NCBI RefSeq assembly: GCF_051020955.1 | Contig: NW_027476099.1 | Location: 1,536,001-1,600,000, forward strand | Direction of reading: 5' to 3' | Length of the DNA stretch: 64,000 bases | Origin: Megalopta genalis | Taxonomy: Eukaryota; Arthropoda; Insecta; Hymenoptera; Halictidae | In this document: positions 46,761 through 58,182 of the stretch, piece after piece | How positions within the stretch are numbered: the stretch's first letter is position 1 | Layout: each line of letters opens with the position of its first letter | Program-made: the position numbers and the translations under genes | Notes under the pieces: model-generated | What the model saw: the letters and a program-made list of their open reading frames with translations, nothing else | Told to the model about the DNA's origin: nothing | The model's database searches: none

Positions 46761-47904
46761 TTCATTTGTTCATTTGTTCATTTGTTCATTTGCTCATCTG
46801 TCCATTTGTTCATTTGTTCATTTGTTCATCTGTTCATTTGTTCATTTGCTCATTTGGTCATTTGTTCATTTGTTCTTTTGTTCATTTGTTCATTTGTTCA
46901 TTTGTTCATTTGTTCATTTGTCTATTCGCTCATTTGTTCATTTGGTCATTTGTTCATTTGTTCACTTGCTCATTTGTTCATTTGTTCATTTGTTCATTTG
47001 TTCATTTGTTCATTTGCTCATCTGTCCATTTGTTCATTTGTTCATTTGTTTATTTGTTCATTTGTTCATTTGTTCATTTGTTCATTTGTTCATTTGTTCA
47101 TTTGTTCAATTGTTCATTTGTTCATTTGTTCATTTGTCTATTCGCTCATTTGTTTATTTGTTCATTCGTTCATTTGTCTATTCGCTGATTTGTTCATTTG
47201 TCTATTCGCTCATTTGTTCATTTGTTCATTTGTTCATTTGTTCATTTGCTCATTTGTTCATTTGTTCATTTGTGCACTTGTTCATTTGTTCATTTGTGCA
47301 CTTGTTCATTTGTTCATTTGTTCATTTGTGCACTTGTTCATTTGTTCATTTGTTCATTTGTTCATTTGTTCATTTGATCATTTGTTCATTTGTTCATTTG
47401 TTCATTTGTTCATTTGTTCATTTGTTCATTTCTTCATTTCTTCATTTCTTCATTTGTTCATTTGTTCATTTGTTCATTTGTTCATTTGTTCATTTGTTCA
47501 TTTGTTCATTTGTTCATTTGTTCATTTGTTCATTTGTTCATTTGTTCATTTGTTCTTTTGTTCATTTGTCCATTTGTTCATTTGTTCATTTCTTTATTTG
47601 TTCATTTGTTCATTTCTTTACTTGTTCATCTGTTCATTTGTTCATTTGCTCATTTGTTCATTTGTTCATTTGTTCATTTGTTCATTTGTTCATTTGTGCA
47701 TTTGTTCATTTGTTCATTTGTTCATTTGTTCATTTGTTCATTTGTTCATTTGATCATTTGTTCATTTGTTCATTTGTTCATTTGTTCATTCGTTCATTTG
47801 TCCATTTGTTCATTTGTTCATTTGTTCATTTGTTCTTTTGTTCATTTGTTCATTTGTTCATTCGTTCATTTGTTCATTTGTTCATTTGTTCATTTGTTCA
47901 TTTG
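46761..47904 (+). repeat. Mosaic with truncated module W and TTCATTTC runs
   Basis: CTCATCTG-TCCATTTG twice, GTCATTTG twice, TTTATTTG, TTCAATTG, then TCTATTCG with a private CTGATTTG near 47.18 kb, TGCACTTG three times, ATCATTTG, three TTCATTTC near 47.43-47.45 kb, TTCTTTTG, TTCATTTC-TTTATTTG, TGCATTTG near 47.7 kb, ATCATTTG near 47.75 kb, TTCATTCG-TTCATTTG-TCCATTTG. Confidence 0.75.
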
Positions 47905-47913
47905 TTCATTAAA
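47905..47913 (+). repeat. 9-bp unit TTCATTAAA (+1 register shift)
   Basis: The unit ending TG is replaced by one ending AAA. This is the only length change not confined to a T run and the only AAA in this context. No other copy is seen in the window, so it is either a private junction or a consensus error. Confidence 0.92.
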
Positions 47914-48089
47914 TTCATTTGTTCATTTGTTCATTTGTTCTTTTGTTCATTTGTTCATTTGTTCATTTGTTCATTTCTTCATTTGTTCATTTGTTCATTT
48001 GTTCATTTGTTCATTTGTTCATTTGTTCATTTGTTCATTTGTTCATTTGTTCATTTGTTCATTTGTTCATTTGTTCATTTGTTCATTTG
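47914..48089 (+). repeat. Near-pure run
   Basis: Pure units with one TTCTTTTG near 47.94 kb and one TTCATTTC near 47.97 kb. It matches the run before the other module W copies. Confidence 0.85.
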
Positions 48090-48185
48090 TTCCTCCGTTC
48101 ATTTGTCTATTCGCTCATTTGTTCATTTATTCATTCGTTCATTTGTCTATTCGCTCATTTGTTCATTTGTCTATTCGCTCATTTG
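48090..48185 (+). repeat. Module W copy 3
   Basis: Same 12 units as 45489, offset 2,601 bp (325 units plus the base gained at 47.91 kb). Confidence 0.88.
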
Positions 48186-49025
48186 TTCATTTGTTCATTT
48201 GTTCATTTGTTCATTTGCTCATTTGTACATTTGTTCATTTGTGCACTTGTTCATTTGTTCATTTGTTCATTTGTGCATTTGTTCATTTGTTCATTTGTTC
48301 ATTTGTTCATTTGTTCATTTGTTCATTTGATCATTTGTTCATTTGTTCATTTGTTCATTTGTTCATTTGTTCATTTCTTCATTTCTTCATTTCTTCATTT
48401 GTTCATTTGTTCATTTGTTCATTTGTTCATTTGTTCATTTGTTCATTTGTTCATTTGTTCATTTGTTCATTTGTTCATTTGTTCTTTTGTTCATTTGTCC
48501 ATTTGTTCATTTGTTCATTTCTTTATTTGTTCATTTGTTCATTTCTTTACTTGTTTATCTGTTCATTTGTTCATTTGCTCATTTGTTCATTTGTTCTTTT
48601 GTTCATTTGTTCATTTGTTCATTTGTTCATTTGTTCATTTGTCTATTCGCTCATTTGTTCATTTGGTCATTTGTTCATTTGTTCACTTGCTCATTTGTTC
48701 ATTTGTTCATTTGTTCATTTGTTCATTTGTTCATTTGCTCATTTGTTCATTTGTTCATTTGTTCATTTGTTCACTTGTCCATTTGTTCGTTTGTTCACTT
48801 GTTCATTTGTACGTTTGTTCAATCGTTCAAATGATTATTCGACCATTTGTTCATTTGTTCATTTGTTCATTTGTTCATTTGCTCATCTGTCCATTTGTTC
48901 ATTTGTTCATTTGTTTATTTGTTCATTTGTTCATTTGTTCATTTGTTCATTTGTTCATTTGTTCAATTGTTCATTTGTTCATTTGTTCATTTGTCTATTC
49001 GCTCATTTGTTTATTTGTTCATTCG
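48186..49025 (+). repeat. Post-W segment, P-core flank and cassette 4
   Basis: TACATTTG (private), TGCACTTG, TGCATTTG, ATCATTTG, TTCATTTC run, TTCTTTTG-TCCATTTG, TTTACTTG-TTTATCTG (private), TCTATTCG, GTCATTTG, TCCATTTG, TTCGTTTG, the 5-unit diverged cassette at 48810-48849, CTCATCTG-TCCATTTG, TTTATTTG and TTCAATTG. Confidence 0.78.
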
Positions 49026-49857
49026 TTCATTTCTCTATTCGCTCATTTGTTCATTTGTTCGTTTGCTCATTTGTTCATTTGTTCATTTGTTTATTTGTTC
49101 ATTTGTTCATTTGTTCATTTGTTCATATGTTCATTTGTTCATTTGTCCATTTGTTCATTTGTTCTTTTTTTCATTCGTTCATTTGTTCATTTGTTCATTT
49201 GTTCATTTGTTCATTTGTTCATTCGTTCATTTGTTCATTTGTATATTTGTTCATTTGTGCGATTGTCTATTCGCTCATTTGTTCATTTGTTCATTTGTTC
49301 ATTCGTTCATTTGTTCATTTGTTCATTTGTTCATTTGTTCTTTTGTTCATTTGTTCATTTGTTCATTTGTTCATTTGTTCATTTGTTCATTTGTTCCTTT
49401 GTACAATTGTTCATTCGTTCATTTGTTCATTTGTTCATTCGTTCATTTGTCTATTCGCTCATTTGTTCATTTTTTCATTTGTTCATTTGTTCATTTGTTC
49501 ATTTGTTCATTTGTTCATTTGTTCATTTGTTCATTTGTTCATTTGTTCATTTGTTCCTTTGTTCATTTGTTCATTTGTTCATTTGTTCATTTGTTCATTT
49601 GTTCACTTGTTCATTTGTTCACTTGTTCATTTGGTCATTTGTTCATTTGTTCATTTGTTCATTTGTTCATTTGTTCATTTGTTCATTTGTTCATTTGTTC
49701 ATTTGTTCATTCGTTCATTTGTTCATTTGTCCATTTGTTCATTTGTCCATTTGTTCATTTGTTCATTTGTTCATTCGTTCATTTGTTCATTTGTTCATTT
49801 GTTCATTTGTTCATTTGTTCATTTGTCCGTTTGTTCATTTGTCCGTTTGTTCATGTG
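49026..49857 (+). repeat. P-core copy 4 (104 units, longest)
   Basis: Complete landmark order; TATATTTG is at 49242. TTCCTTTG sits directly before TACAATTG (about 49.39 kb), private to this copy. It ends with TTCATGTG at 49850. Confidence 0.86.
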
Positions 49858-51209
49858 TTCATTTGTTCATTTGTTCATTTGTTCATTTGTTCATTTGTTC
49901 ATTTGTTCATTTGTTCATTTGTTCATTTGTTCATTTGTTCATTTGTTCATTTGTTCATTTGTTCATTTGTTCATTCGTTCATTTGTTCATTTGTTCATTT
50001 GTTCATTTGTTCATTTGTCCGTTTGTTCATTTGTCCGTTTGTTCATGTGTTCATTTGTTCATTTGTTCATTTGTTCATTTGCTCATTTGTTCATTTGTTC
50101 ATTTGTTTATTTGTTCATTTGTTCATTTGTTCGTTTGTTCATTTGTTCATTTGTTCGTTTGTTCATTTGCTCACTTGCTCATTTGTTCATTTGTTCATTT
50201 GTTCATTTGCTCATTTGTTCATTTGTTCATTTGTTCATTTGTTCATTTGTTCATTTGATCGTTTGTTCATTTGTTCATTTGTTCATTTGTTCATTTGTTC
50301 ATTTGTTCATTTGTTCATTTGTACAATTGTTCATTCGTTCATTTGTTCATTTGTTCATTCGTTCATTTGTCTATTCGCTCATTTGTTCATTTTTTCATTT
50401 GTTCATTTTTTCATTTGTTCATTTGTTCATTTGTTCATTTGTATATTTGTTCATTTGTGCGATTGTCTATTCGCTCATTTGTTCATTTGTTCATTTGTTC
50501 ATTTGTTCATTTGTTCATTTGTTCATTTGTGCGATTGTCTATTCGCTCATTTGTTCATTTGTTAATTCGTTCATTTGCCTATTCGCTCATTTGTTCATTT
50601 GTTCATTTGTTCATTTGTTCATTTGCTCATTTGCTCATTTGCTCATTTGCTCATTTGTTCATTTGTTGATTTGTTCATTTGTGCATTTGTTCATTTGTTC
50701 ATTTGTTCATTTGTTCTTTCGATCATTTGTTCATTTGTTCATTCGTTCATTTGTCTATTCGCTCATTTGTACATTTGTTCATTTGTTCATTTGTTCCTTC
50801 GTTCATTATTCTATTCGCTCATTTGTTCATTTGTTCATTCGATCATTTGTCTATTCGCTCATTTGTTCATTTGTTCATTTGTTCATTTGTTCATTTGTTC
50901 ATTTGTGCGATTGTCTATTCGCTCATTTGTTCATTTGCCTATTCGCTCATTTGTTAATTTGTTATTTTGTTCATTTGTTCATTTGTTCATTTGTTCATTT
51001 GTTCATTTGTTCATTTGTTCATTTGTTCATTTGTTCATTTGTTCATTTTTTCATTTGTTCATTTGCTCACTTGTTCACTTGTTCACTTGTTCACTTGTTC
51101 ATTTGTTCATTTGTTCATTTGTTCACTTGTTCACTTGCTCATTTGTTCGTTTGTTCATTTCTTCATTTGTTCATTTGTTCATTTGTTCATTTGTTCATTT
51201 GTTCATTTG
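49858..51209 (+). repeat. Second TCCGTTTG set and module M copy
   Basis: TCCGTTTG pair and TTCATGTG near 50.04 kb; TTTATTTG, TTCGTTTG, CTCACTTG; ATCGTTTG near 50.26 kb; TACAATTG; TATATTTG-module V; module V and module M near 50.53 kb; TTCTTTCG-ATCATTTG; TACATTTG; TTCATTAT-TCTATTCG near 50.805 kb (shared only with 40.005 kb); shortened TTAATTCG part; TTATTTTG; CTCACTTG and TTCACTTG run. It is collinear with 39.3-40.39 kb. Confidence 0.78.
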
Positions 51210-52313
51210 TTCATTTTTGCGTTTGTCTATTCGCTCATTTGTTCATTTGTTAATTCGTTCATTTGCCTATTCGCTCATTTGTTCATTTGTTCATTTGTTC
51301 ATTTGCTCATTTGCTCATTTGCTCATTTGCTCATTTGTTCATTTGTTCATTTGTTCATTTGTTCATTTGTTCATTTGTTCATTTGTTCATTTGTTCATTT
51401 GTTCATTTGCTCACTTGCTCATTTGTTCATTTGTTCATTTGTTCATTTGTTCATTTGTTCATTTGCTCATTTGTTCATTTGTTCATTTGTTCATTTGTTC
51501 ATTTGTTCATTTGATCATTTGTTCATTTGTTCATTTGTTCATTTGTTCATTTGTTCATTTGTTCATTTGTTCATTTGTTCATTTGTTCATTTGTTCATTT
51601 GTTCATTTGTTCATTTGTTCATTTGTTCATTTGTTCATTTGTTCATTTGTTCATTTGTTCATTTGTTCATTTGTTCATTTGTTCATTTGTTCATTTGTTC
51701 ATTTGTTCATTTGTTCATTTGTTCATTTGTCCATTTGTTCATTTGTTCATTTGTTCATTCGTTCATTTGTTCATTTGTTCATTTGTTCATTTGTTCATTT
51801 GTTCATTTGTTCATTTGTTCATTTGTTCATTCGTTCATTTGTTCATTTGTTCATTTGTTTATTTGTTCATTTGTTCATTTGTCCATTTGTTCATTTGTTC
51901 ATTTCTTTATTTGTTCATTTGTTCATTTCTTTACTTGTTCATCTGTTCATTTGTTCATTTGTTCATTTGTTCATTTGTTCATTTGTTCATTTGTTCATTT
52001 GTTCATTTGTTCATTTGTTCATTTGTTCATTTGTTCCTTTGTTCATTCGTTCATTTGTTCATTTGTTCATTTGTTCATTTGTTCATTTGTTCATTTGTTC
52101 ATTTGTTCATTTGTTCACTTGTTCATTTGTTCACTTGTTCATTTGGTCATTTGGTCATTTGTTCATTTGTTCATTTGTTCATTTGTCCATTTGTTCATTT
52201 GTTCATTCGTTCATTTGTTCATTTGTTCATTTGTTCATTTGTTCATTTGTTCATTTGTTCATTTGTTCCTTTGTTCCTTTGTTCCTTTGTTCATTTGTTC
52301 ATTTGTTCATTTG
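51210..52313 (+). repeat. TGCGTTTG block, pure run and mosaic
   Basis: TTCATTTT-TGCGTTTG near 51.21 kb, TTAATTCG/CCTATTCG, four CTCATTTG, CTCACTTG, ATCATTTG, about 25 pure units to TCCATTTG near 51.73 kb, TTTATTTG, TTCATTTC-TTTATTTG, TTCATTTC-TTTACTTG, TTCATCTG, TTCCTTTG, adjacent GTCATTTG units near 52.15 kb and three consecutive TTCCTTTG near 52.27 kb. Triple TTCCTTTG occurs only here. Confidence 0.77.
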
Positions 52314-53512
52314 TTGATTTGTTCACTTGTTCATTTGTTCACTTGTTCATTTGGTCATTTGTTCATTTGTTCATTTGTTCATTTGTTCATTTGATCATTT
52401 GTTCATTTGTTCATTTGTTCATTCGTTCATTTGTTCATTTGTCCATTTGTTCATTTGTCCATTTGTTCATTTGTTCATTTGTTCATTCGTTCATTTGTTC
52501 ATTTGTTCATTTGTTCATTTGTTCATTTGTTCATTTGTCCGTTTGTTCATTTGTCCGTTTGTTCATGTGTTCATTTGTTCATTTGTTCATTTGTTCATTT
52601 GTTCATTTGTTCATTTGTTCATTTGTTCATTTGTTCATTTGTTCATTTGTTCATTTGTTCATTCGTTCATTTGTTCATTTGTTCATTTGTTCATTTGTTC
52701 ATTTTTGCGTTTGTCTATTCGCTCATTCGTTCATTTGTTAATTCGTTCATTTGCCTATTCGCTCATTTGTTCATTTGTTCATTTGTTCATTTGCTCATTT
52801 GCTCATTTGCTCATTTGCTCATTTGCTCATTTGCTCATTTGTTCATTTGTTCATTTGTTCATTTGTTCATTTGTTCATTTGTTCATTTGTTCATTTGCTC
52901 ACTTGCTCATTTGTTCATTTGTTCATTTGTTCATTGTTCATTTGTTCGTTTGTTCATTTGTTCATTTGTTCATTTGTTCATTTGTTCATTTGTTCATCTG
53001 ATCATTTGTTCATTTGTTCATTTGTTCATTTGTTCATTTGTTCATTTGTTCATTTGTTCATTTGCTCACTTGTTCACTTGTTCACATGTTCACTTGTTCA
53101 TTTGTTCATTTGTTCATTTGTTCATTTGTTCACTTGTTCACTTGCTCATTTGTTCGTTTGTTCATTTCTTCATTTGTTCATTTGTTCATTTGTTCATTTG
53201 TTCATTTGTTCATTTGTGCGTTTGTCTATTCGCTCATTTGTTCATTTGTTAATTCGTTCATTTGCCTATTCGCTCATTTGTTCATTTGTTCATTTGCTCA
53301 TTTGCTCATTTGCTCATTTGCTCATTTGTTCATTTGTTCATTTGTTCATTTGTTCATTTGTTCATTTGTTCATTTGTTCATTTGTTCATTTGTTCATTTG
53401 TTCATTTGTTCATTTGTTCATTTGTTCATTTGTTCATTTGTTCATTTGTTCATTTGTTCATTTGTTCATTTGTTCATTTGTTCATTTGTTCATTTGTTCA
53501 TTTGTTCATTTG
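52314..53512 (+). repeat. HOR-5 copy 1 (1,199 bp)
   Basis: From TTGATTTG-TTCACTTG: GTCATTTG, ATCATTTG, TTCATTCG, TCCATTTG twice, TCCGTTTG pair, TTCATGTG, TTCATTTT-TGCGTTTG, TTAATTCG/CCTATTCG, six CTCATTTG, CTCACTTG, 7-bp unit (52930), private TTCATCTG before ATCATTTG, TTCACTTG run with TTCACATG, TGCGTTTG, four CTCATTTG and a 23-unit pure run. The period is 150 units minus one base because of the 7-bp unit. Confidence 0.88.
52930..52936 (+). repeat. 7-bp unit (-1 register shift), HOR-5 copy 1
   Basis: TTCATTG followed by TTCATTTG and TTCGTTTG. Repeated at 54129 and 55312 in the same context, so it was copied with the HOR. Confidence 0.93.
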
Positions 53513-54695
53513 TTGATTTGTTCACTTGTTCATTTGTTCACTTGTTCATTTGGTCATTTGTTCATTTGTTCATTTGTTCATTTGTTCATTTGATCATTTG
53601 TTCATTTGTTCATTTGTTCATTCGTTCATTTGTTCATTTGTCCACTTGTTCATTTGTCCATTTGTTCATTTGTTCATTTGTTCATTCGTTCATTTGTTCA
53701 TTTGTTCATTTGTTCATTTGTTCATTTGTTCATTTGTCCGTTTGTTCATTTGTCCGTTTGTTCATGTGTTCATTTGTTCATTTGTTCATTTGTTCATTTG
53801 TTCATTTGTTCATTTGTTCATTTGTTCATTTGTTCATTTGTTCATTTGTTCATTTGTTCATTCGTTCATTTGTTCATTTGTTCATTTGTTCATTTGTTCA
53901 TTTTTGCGTTTGTCTATTCGCTCATTCGTTCATTTGTTAATTCGTTCATTTGCCTATTCGCTCATTTGTTCATTTGTTCATTTGTTCATTTGCTCATTTG
54001 CTCATTTGCTCATTTGCTCATTTGCTCATTTGCTCATTTGTTCATTTGTTCATTTGTTCATTTGTTCATTTGTTCATTTGTTCATTTGTTCATTTGCTCA
54101 CTTGCTCATTTGTTCATTTGTTCATTTGTTCATTGTTCATTTGTTCGTTTGTTCATTTGTTCATTTGTTCATTTGTTCATTTGTTCATTTGTTCATTTGA
54201 TCATTTGTTCATTTGTTCATTTGTTCATTTGTTCATTTGTTCATTTGTTCATTTGTTCATTTGCTCACTTGTTCACTTGTTCACATGTTCACTTGTTCAT
54301 TTGTTCATTTGTTCATTTGTTCATTTGTTCACTTGTTCACTTGCTCATTTGTTCGTTTGTTCATTTCTTCATTTGTTCATTTGTTCATTTGTTCATTTGT
54401 TCATTTGTTCATTTGTGCGTTTGTCTATTCGCTCATTTGTTCATTTGTTAATTCGTTCATTTGCCTATTCGCTCATTTGTTCATTTGTTCATTTGCTCAT
54501 TTGCTCATTTGCTCATTTGCTCATTTGTTCATTTGTTCATTTGTTCATTTGTTCATTTGTTCATTTGTTCATTTGTTCATTTGTTCATTTGTTCATTTGT
54601 TCATTTGTTCATTTGTTCATTTGTTCATTTGTTCATTTGTTCATTTGTTCATTTGTTCATTTGTTCATTTGTTCATTTGTTCATTTGTTCATTTG
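53513..54695 (+). repeat. HOR-5 copy 2 (1,183 bp)
   Basis: Collinear with copy 1. Private TCCACTTG near 53.64 kb in place of the first TCCATTTG. The terminal pure run is 21 units, which accounts for the 16-bp shorter length. Confidence 0.88.
54129..54135 (+). repeat. 7-bp unit (-1 register shift), HOR-5 copy 2
   Basis: TTCATTG, offset 1,199 bp from copy 1. Confidence 0.93.
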
Positions 54696-55918
54696 TTGAT
54701 TTGTTCACTTGTTCATTTGTTCACTTGTTCATTTGGTCATTTGTTCATTTGTTCATTTGTTCATTTGTTCATTTGATCATTTGTTCATTTGTTCATTTGT
54801 TCATTCGTTCATTTGTTCATTTGTCCATTTGTTCATTTGTCCATTTGTTCATTTGTTCATTTGTTCATTCGTTCATTTGTTCATTTGTTCATTTGTTCAT
54901 TTGTTCATTTGTTCATTTGTCCGTTTGTTCATTTGTCCGTTTGTTCATGTGTTCATTTGTTCATTTGTTCATTTGTTCATTTGTTCATTTGTTCATTTGT
55001 TCATTTGTTCATTTGTTCATTTGTTCATTTGTTCATTTGTTCATTCGTTCATTTGTTCATTTGTTCATTTGTTCATTTGTTCATTTTTGCGTTTGTCTAT
55101 TCGCTCATTCGTTCATTTGTTAATTCGTTCATTTGCCTATTCGCTCATTTGTTCATTTGTTCATTTGTTCATTTGCTCATTTGCTCATTTGCTCATTTGC
55201 TCATTTGCTCATTTGCTCATTTGTTCATTTGTTCATTTGTTCATTTGTTCATTTGTTCATTTGTTCATTTGTTCATTTGCTCACTTGCTCATTTGTTCAT
55301 TTGTTCATTTGTTCATTGTTCATTTGTTCGTTTGTTCATTTGTTCATTTGTTCATTTGTTCATTTGTTCATTTGTTCATTTGTTCATTTGATCATTTGTT
55401 CATTTGTTCATTTGTTCATTTGTTCATTTGTTCATTTGTTCATTTGTTCATTTGCTCACTTGTTCACTTGTTCACATGTTCACTTGTTCATTTGTTCATT
55501 TGTTCATTTGTTCATTTGTTCACTTGTTCACTTGCTCATTTGTTCGTTTGTTCATTTCTTCATTTGTTCATTTGTTCATTTGTTCATTTGTTCATTTGTT
55601 CATTTGTGCGTTTGTCTATTCGCTCATTTGTTCATTTGTTAATTCGTTCATTTGCCTATTCGCTCATTTGTTCATTTGTTCATTTGCTCATTTGCTCATT
55701 TGCTCATTTGCTCATTTGTTCATTTGTTCATTTGTTCATTTGTTCATTTGTTCATTTGTTCATTTGTTCATTTGTTCATTTGTTCATTTGTTCATTTGTT
55801 CATTTGTTCATTTGTTCATTTGTTCATTTGTTCATTTGTTCATTTGTTCATTTGTTCATTTGTTCATTTGTTCATTTGTTCATTTGTTCATTTGTTCATT
55901 TGTTCATTTGTTCATTTG
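54696..55918 (+). repeat. HOR-5 copy 3 (1,223 bp)
   Basis: Collinear with copies 1 and 2. The terminal pure run is 25 units. Confidence 0.88.
55312..55318 (+). repeat. 7-bp unit (-1 register shift), HOR-5 copy 3
   Basis: TTCATTG, offset 1,183 bp from copy 2. Confidence 0.93.
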
Positions 55919-56390
55919 TTGATTTGTTCACTTGTTCATTTGTTCACTTGTTCATTTGGTCATTTGTTCATTTGTTCATTTGTTCATTTGTTCATTTGAT
56001 CATTTGTTCATTTGTTCATTTGTTCATTCGTTCATTTGTTCATTTGTCCATTTGTTCATTTGTCCATTTGATCATTTGTTCATTTGTTCATTCGTTCATT
56101 TGTTCATTTGTTCATTTGTTCATTTGTTCATTTGTTCATTTGTCCGTTTGTTCATTTGTCCGTTTGTTCATGTGTTCATTTGTTCATTTGTTCATTTGTT
56201 CATTTGTTCATTTGTTCATTTGTTCATTTGTTCATTTGTTCATTTGTTCATTTGTTCATTTGTTCATTCGTTCATTTGTTCATTTGTTCATTTGTTCATT
56301 TGTTCATTTTTGCGTTTGTCTATTCGCTCATTCGTTCATTTGTTAATTCGTTCATTTGCCTATTCGCTCATTTGTTCATTTGTTCATTTG
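55919..56390 (+). repeat. HOR-5 copy 4 (truncated)
   Basis: Matches the first 470 bp of the other copies through TTCATTTT-TGCGTTTG and CCTATTCG, then leaves the family before the six CTCATTTG. A private ATCATTTG follows the second TCCATTTG near 56.07 kb. Confidence 0.85.
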
Positions 56391-56814
56391 TTCATTTGTT
56401 CATTCGTTCATTTGTTCATTTGTCCGTTTGTTCATGTGTTCATTTGTTCATTTGTTCATTTGTTCATTTGTTCACTTGTTCATTTGTTCACTTGTTCATT
56501 TGGTCATTTGTTCATTTGTTCATTTGTTCATTTGTTCATTTGTTCATTTGTTCATTTGTTCATTTGTTCATTTGTCCATTTGTTCATTTGTTCATTTGTT
56601 CATTCGTTCATTTGTTCATTTGTTCATTTGTTCATTTGTTCATTTGTTCATTTGTTCATTTGTTCATTTGTTCATTTGTTCATTCGTTCATTTGTTCATT
56701 TGTTTATTTGTTCATTTGTTCATTTGTCCATTTGTTCATTTGTTCATTTCTTTATTTGTTCATTTGTTCATTTCTTTACTTGTTCATCTGTTCATTTGTT
56801 CATTTGTTCATTTG
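56391..56814 (+). repeat. Mosaic joining HOR-5 to module W
   Basis: TTCATTCG, TCCGTTTG-TTCATGTG, TTCACTTG, GTCATTTG, TCCATTTG, two TTCATTCG, TTTATTTG, TCCATTTG, TTCATTTC-TTTATTTG, TTCATTTC-TTTACTTG, TTCATCTG. The right part resembles 51.73-51.95 kb. Confidence 0.77.
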
Positions 56815-56910
56815 TTCCTCCGTTCATTTGTCTATTCGCTCATTTGTTCATTTATTCATTCGTTCATTTGTCTATTCGCTGATTTGTTCATTTGTCTATT
56901 CGCTCATTTG
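56815..56910 (+). repeat. Module W copy 4
   Basis: As the other copies, except that the second TCTATTCG is followed by CTGATTTG (56879) rather than CTCATTTG. The same CTGATTTG variant is near 47.18 kb. Confidence 0.87.
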
Positions 56911-57750
56911 TTCATTTGTTCATTTGTTCATTTGTTCATTTGCTCATTTGTTCATTTGTTCATTTGTGCACTTGTTCATTTGTTCATTTGTGCACTTGTT
57001 CATTTGTTCATTTGTTCATTTGTGCACTTGTTCATTTGTTCATTTGTTCATTTGTTCATTTGTTCATTTGATCATTTGTTCATTTGCTCATTTGTTCATT
57101 TGTTCATTTGTTCATTTGTTCTTTTATTCATTTGTTCATTTGTTCATTTGTTCATTTGTTAATTTGTTCATTTGTTCATTTCTTCATTTGTTCATTTGTT
57201 CTTTTGTTCATTTGTTCATTTGTTCATTTGTTCATTTGTTCATTTGTTCATTTGTTCATTTGTTCATTTGTTCATTTGTTCATTTGTTCATTTGTTCATT
57301 TGTTCATTTGTTCATTTGTTCATTTGTTCATTTGTTCATTTGTTCATTTGTTCATTTGTTCATTTGTTCATTTGTTCATTTGTTCATTTGTTCATTTGTT
57401 CATTTGTTCATTTGTTCATTTGTTTATTCGCTCATTTGTTCATTCGTTCATTTGTTCATTTGTTCATTTGTTCACTTGCTCAATTGTTCATTTGTTCATT
57501 TGTTCATTTGTTCATTTGTTCATTTGTTCATTTGTTAATTTGTTCATTTGTTCGTTTGTTCGTTTGTTCATTTGTTCATTTGTTCATTTGTTCATTCGTT
57601 CATTTGTTCGTTTGTTCGTTTGTTCATTTGTTCATTTGTTCATTTGTTCATTTGTTCATTCGTTCATTTGTTCATTTGTTCATTTGTTCATTTGTTCATT
57701 TGTTTATTTGTTCATTTGTTCATTTGTTCATTTGTACATTTGTTCATTTG
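56911..57750 (+). repeat. TGCACTTG segment and near-pure run
   Basis: Three TGCACTTG near 56.97-57.02 kb, ATCATTTG, a private TTCTTTTA near 57.12 kb, TTAATTTG, TTCATTTC, TTCTTTTG, then about 27 pure units (57.2-57.42 kb), a private TTTATTCG-CTCATTTG near 57.42 kb, CTCAATTG near 57.48 kb, TTAATTTG, two sets of adjacent TTCGTTTG, TTTATTTG and TACATTTG. Confidence 0.78.
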
Positions 57751-57846
57751 TTCTTTTGTTCATTTCTTCAATTCTTCATTCGTTCCATTGTCTATTCGTT
57801 CATTTGTTCATTTGGTCATTTGGTCATTAGTTCATTCGTTCATTTT
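57751..57846 (+). repeat. Most diverged single-copy stretch (12 units)
   Basis: TTCTTTTG, TTCATTTC, TTCAATTC, TTCATTCG, TTCCATTG, TCTATTCG, two TTCATTTG, GTCATTTG, GTCATTAG, TTCATTCG, TTCATTTT. TTCAATTC, TTCCATTG and GTCATTAG are unique in the window, and TCTATTCG is followed by TTCATTTG instead of CTCATTTG. TTCCATTG keeps 8 bp although a C has been gained and a T lost. No second copy is seen. Confidence 0.88.
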
Positions 57847-58134
57847 TTCATTTGTTCATTTGTTCATTTGTTCATTTGTTCATTTGTTCATTTGCTCATT
57901 TGTTCATTTGTTCATTTGTTCATTTGTTCACTTGTCCATTTGTTCGTTTGTTCACTTGTTCATTTGTACGTTTGTTCAATCGTTCAAATGATTATTCGAC
58001 CATTTGTTCATTTGTTCATTTGTTCATTTGTTCATTTGCTCATCTGTCCATTTGTTCATTTGTCCATTTGTTTATTTGTTCATTTGTTCATTTGTTCATT
58101 TGTTCATTTGTTCATTTGTTCAATTGTTCATTTG
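57847..58134 (+). repeat. Approach to HOR-6 with cassette 5
   Basis: Pure units, CTCATTTG, TCCATTTG-TTCGTTTG-TTCACTTG, the 5-unit diverged cassette at 57967-58006, CTCATCTG-TCCATTTG-TTCATTTG-TCCATTTG (the second TCCATTTG is private), TTTATTTG and TTCAATTG at 58119. Confidence 0.82.
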
Positions 58135-58182
58135 TTCATTTGTTCATTTGTCTATTCGCTCATTTGTTTATTTGTTCATTCG

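Noticed and set aside
18568..55318. All 1-bp shifts dismissed as homopolymer sequencing errors
   Set aside because: Eight of the eleven are shared in identical context by HOR copies 1.2 or 5.3 kb apart. Only 33993, 39800 and 47905 are single and could still be errors.
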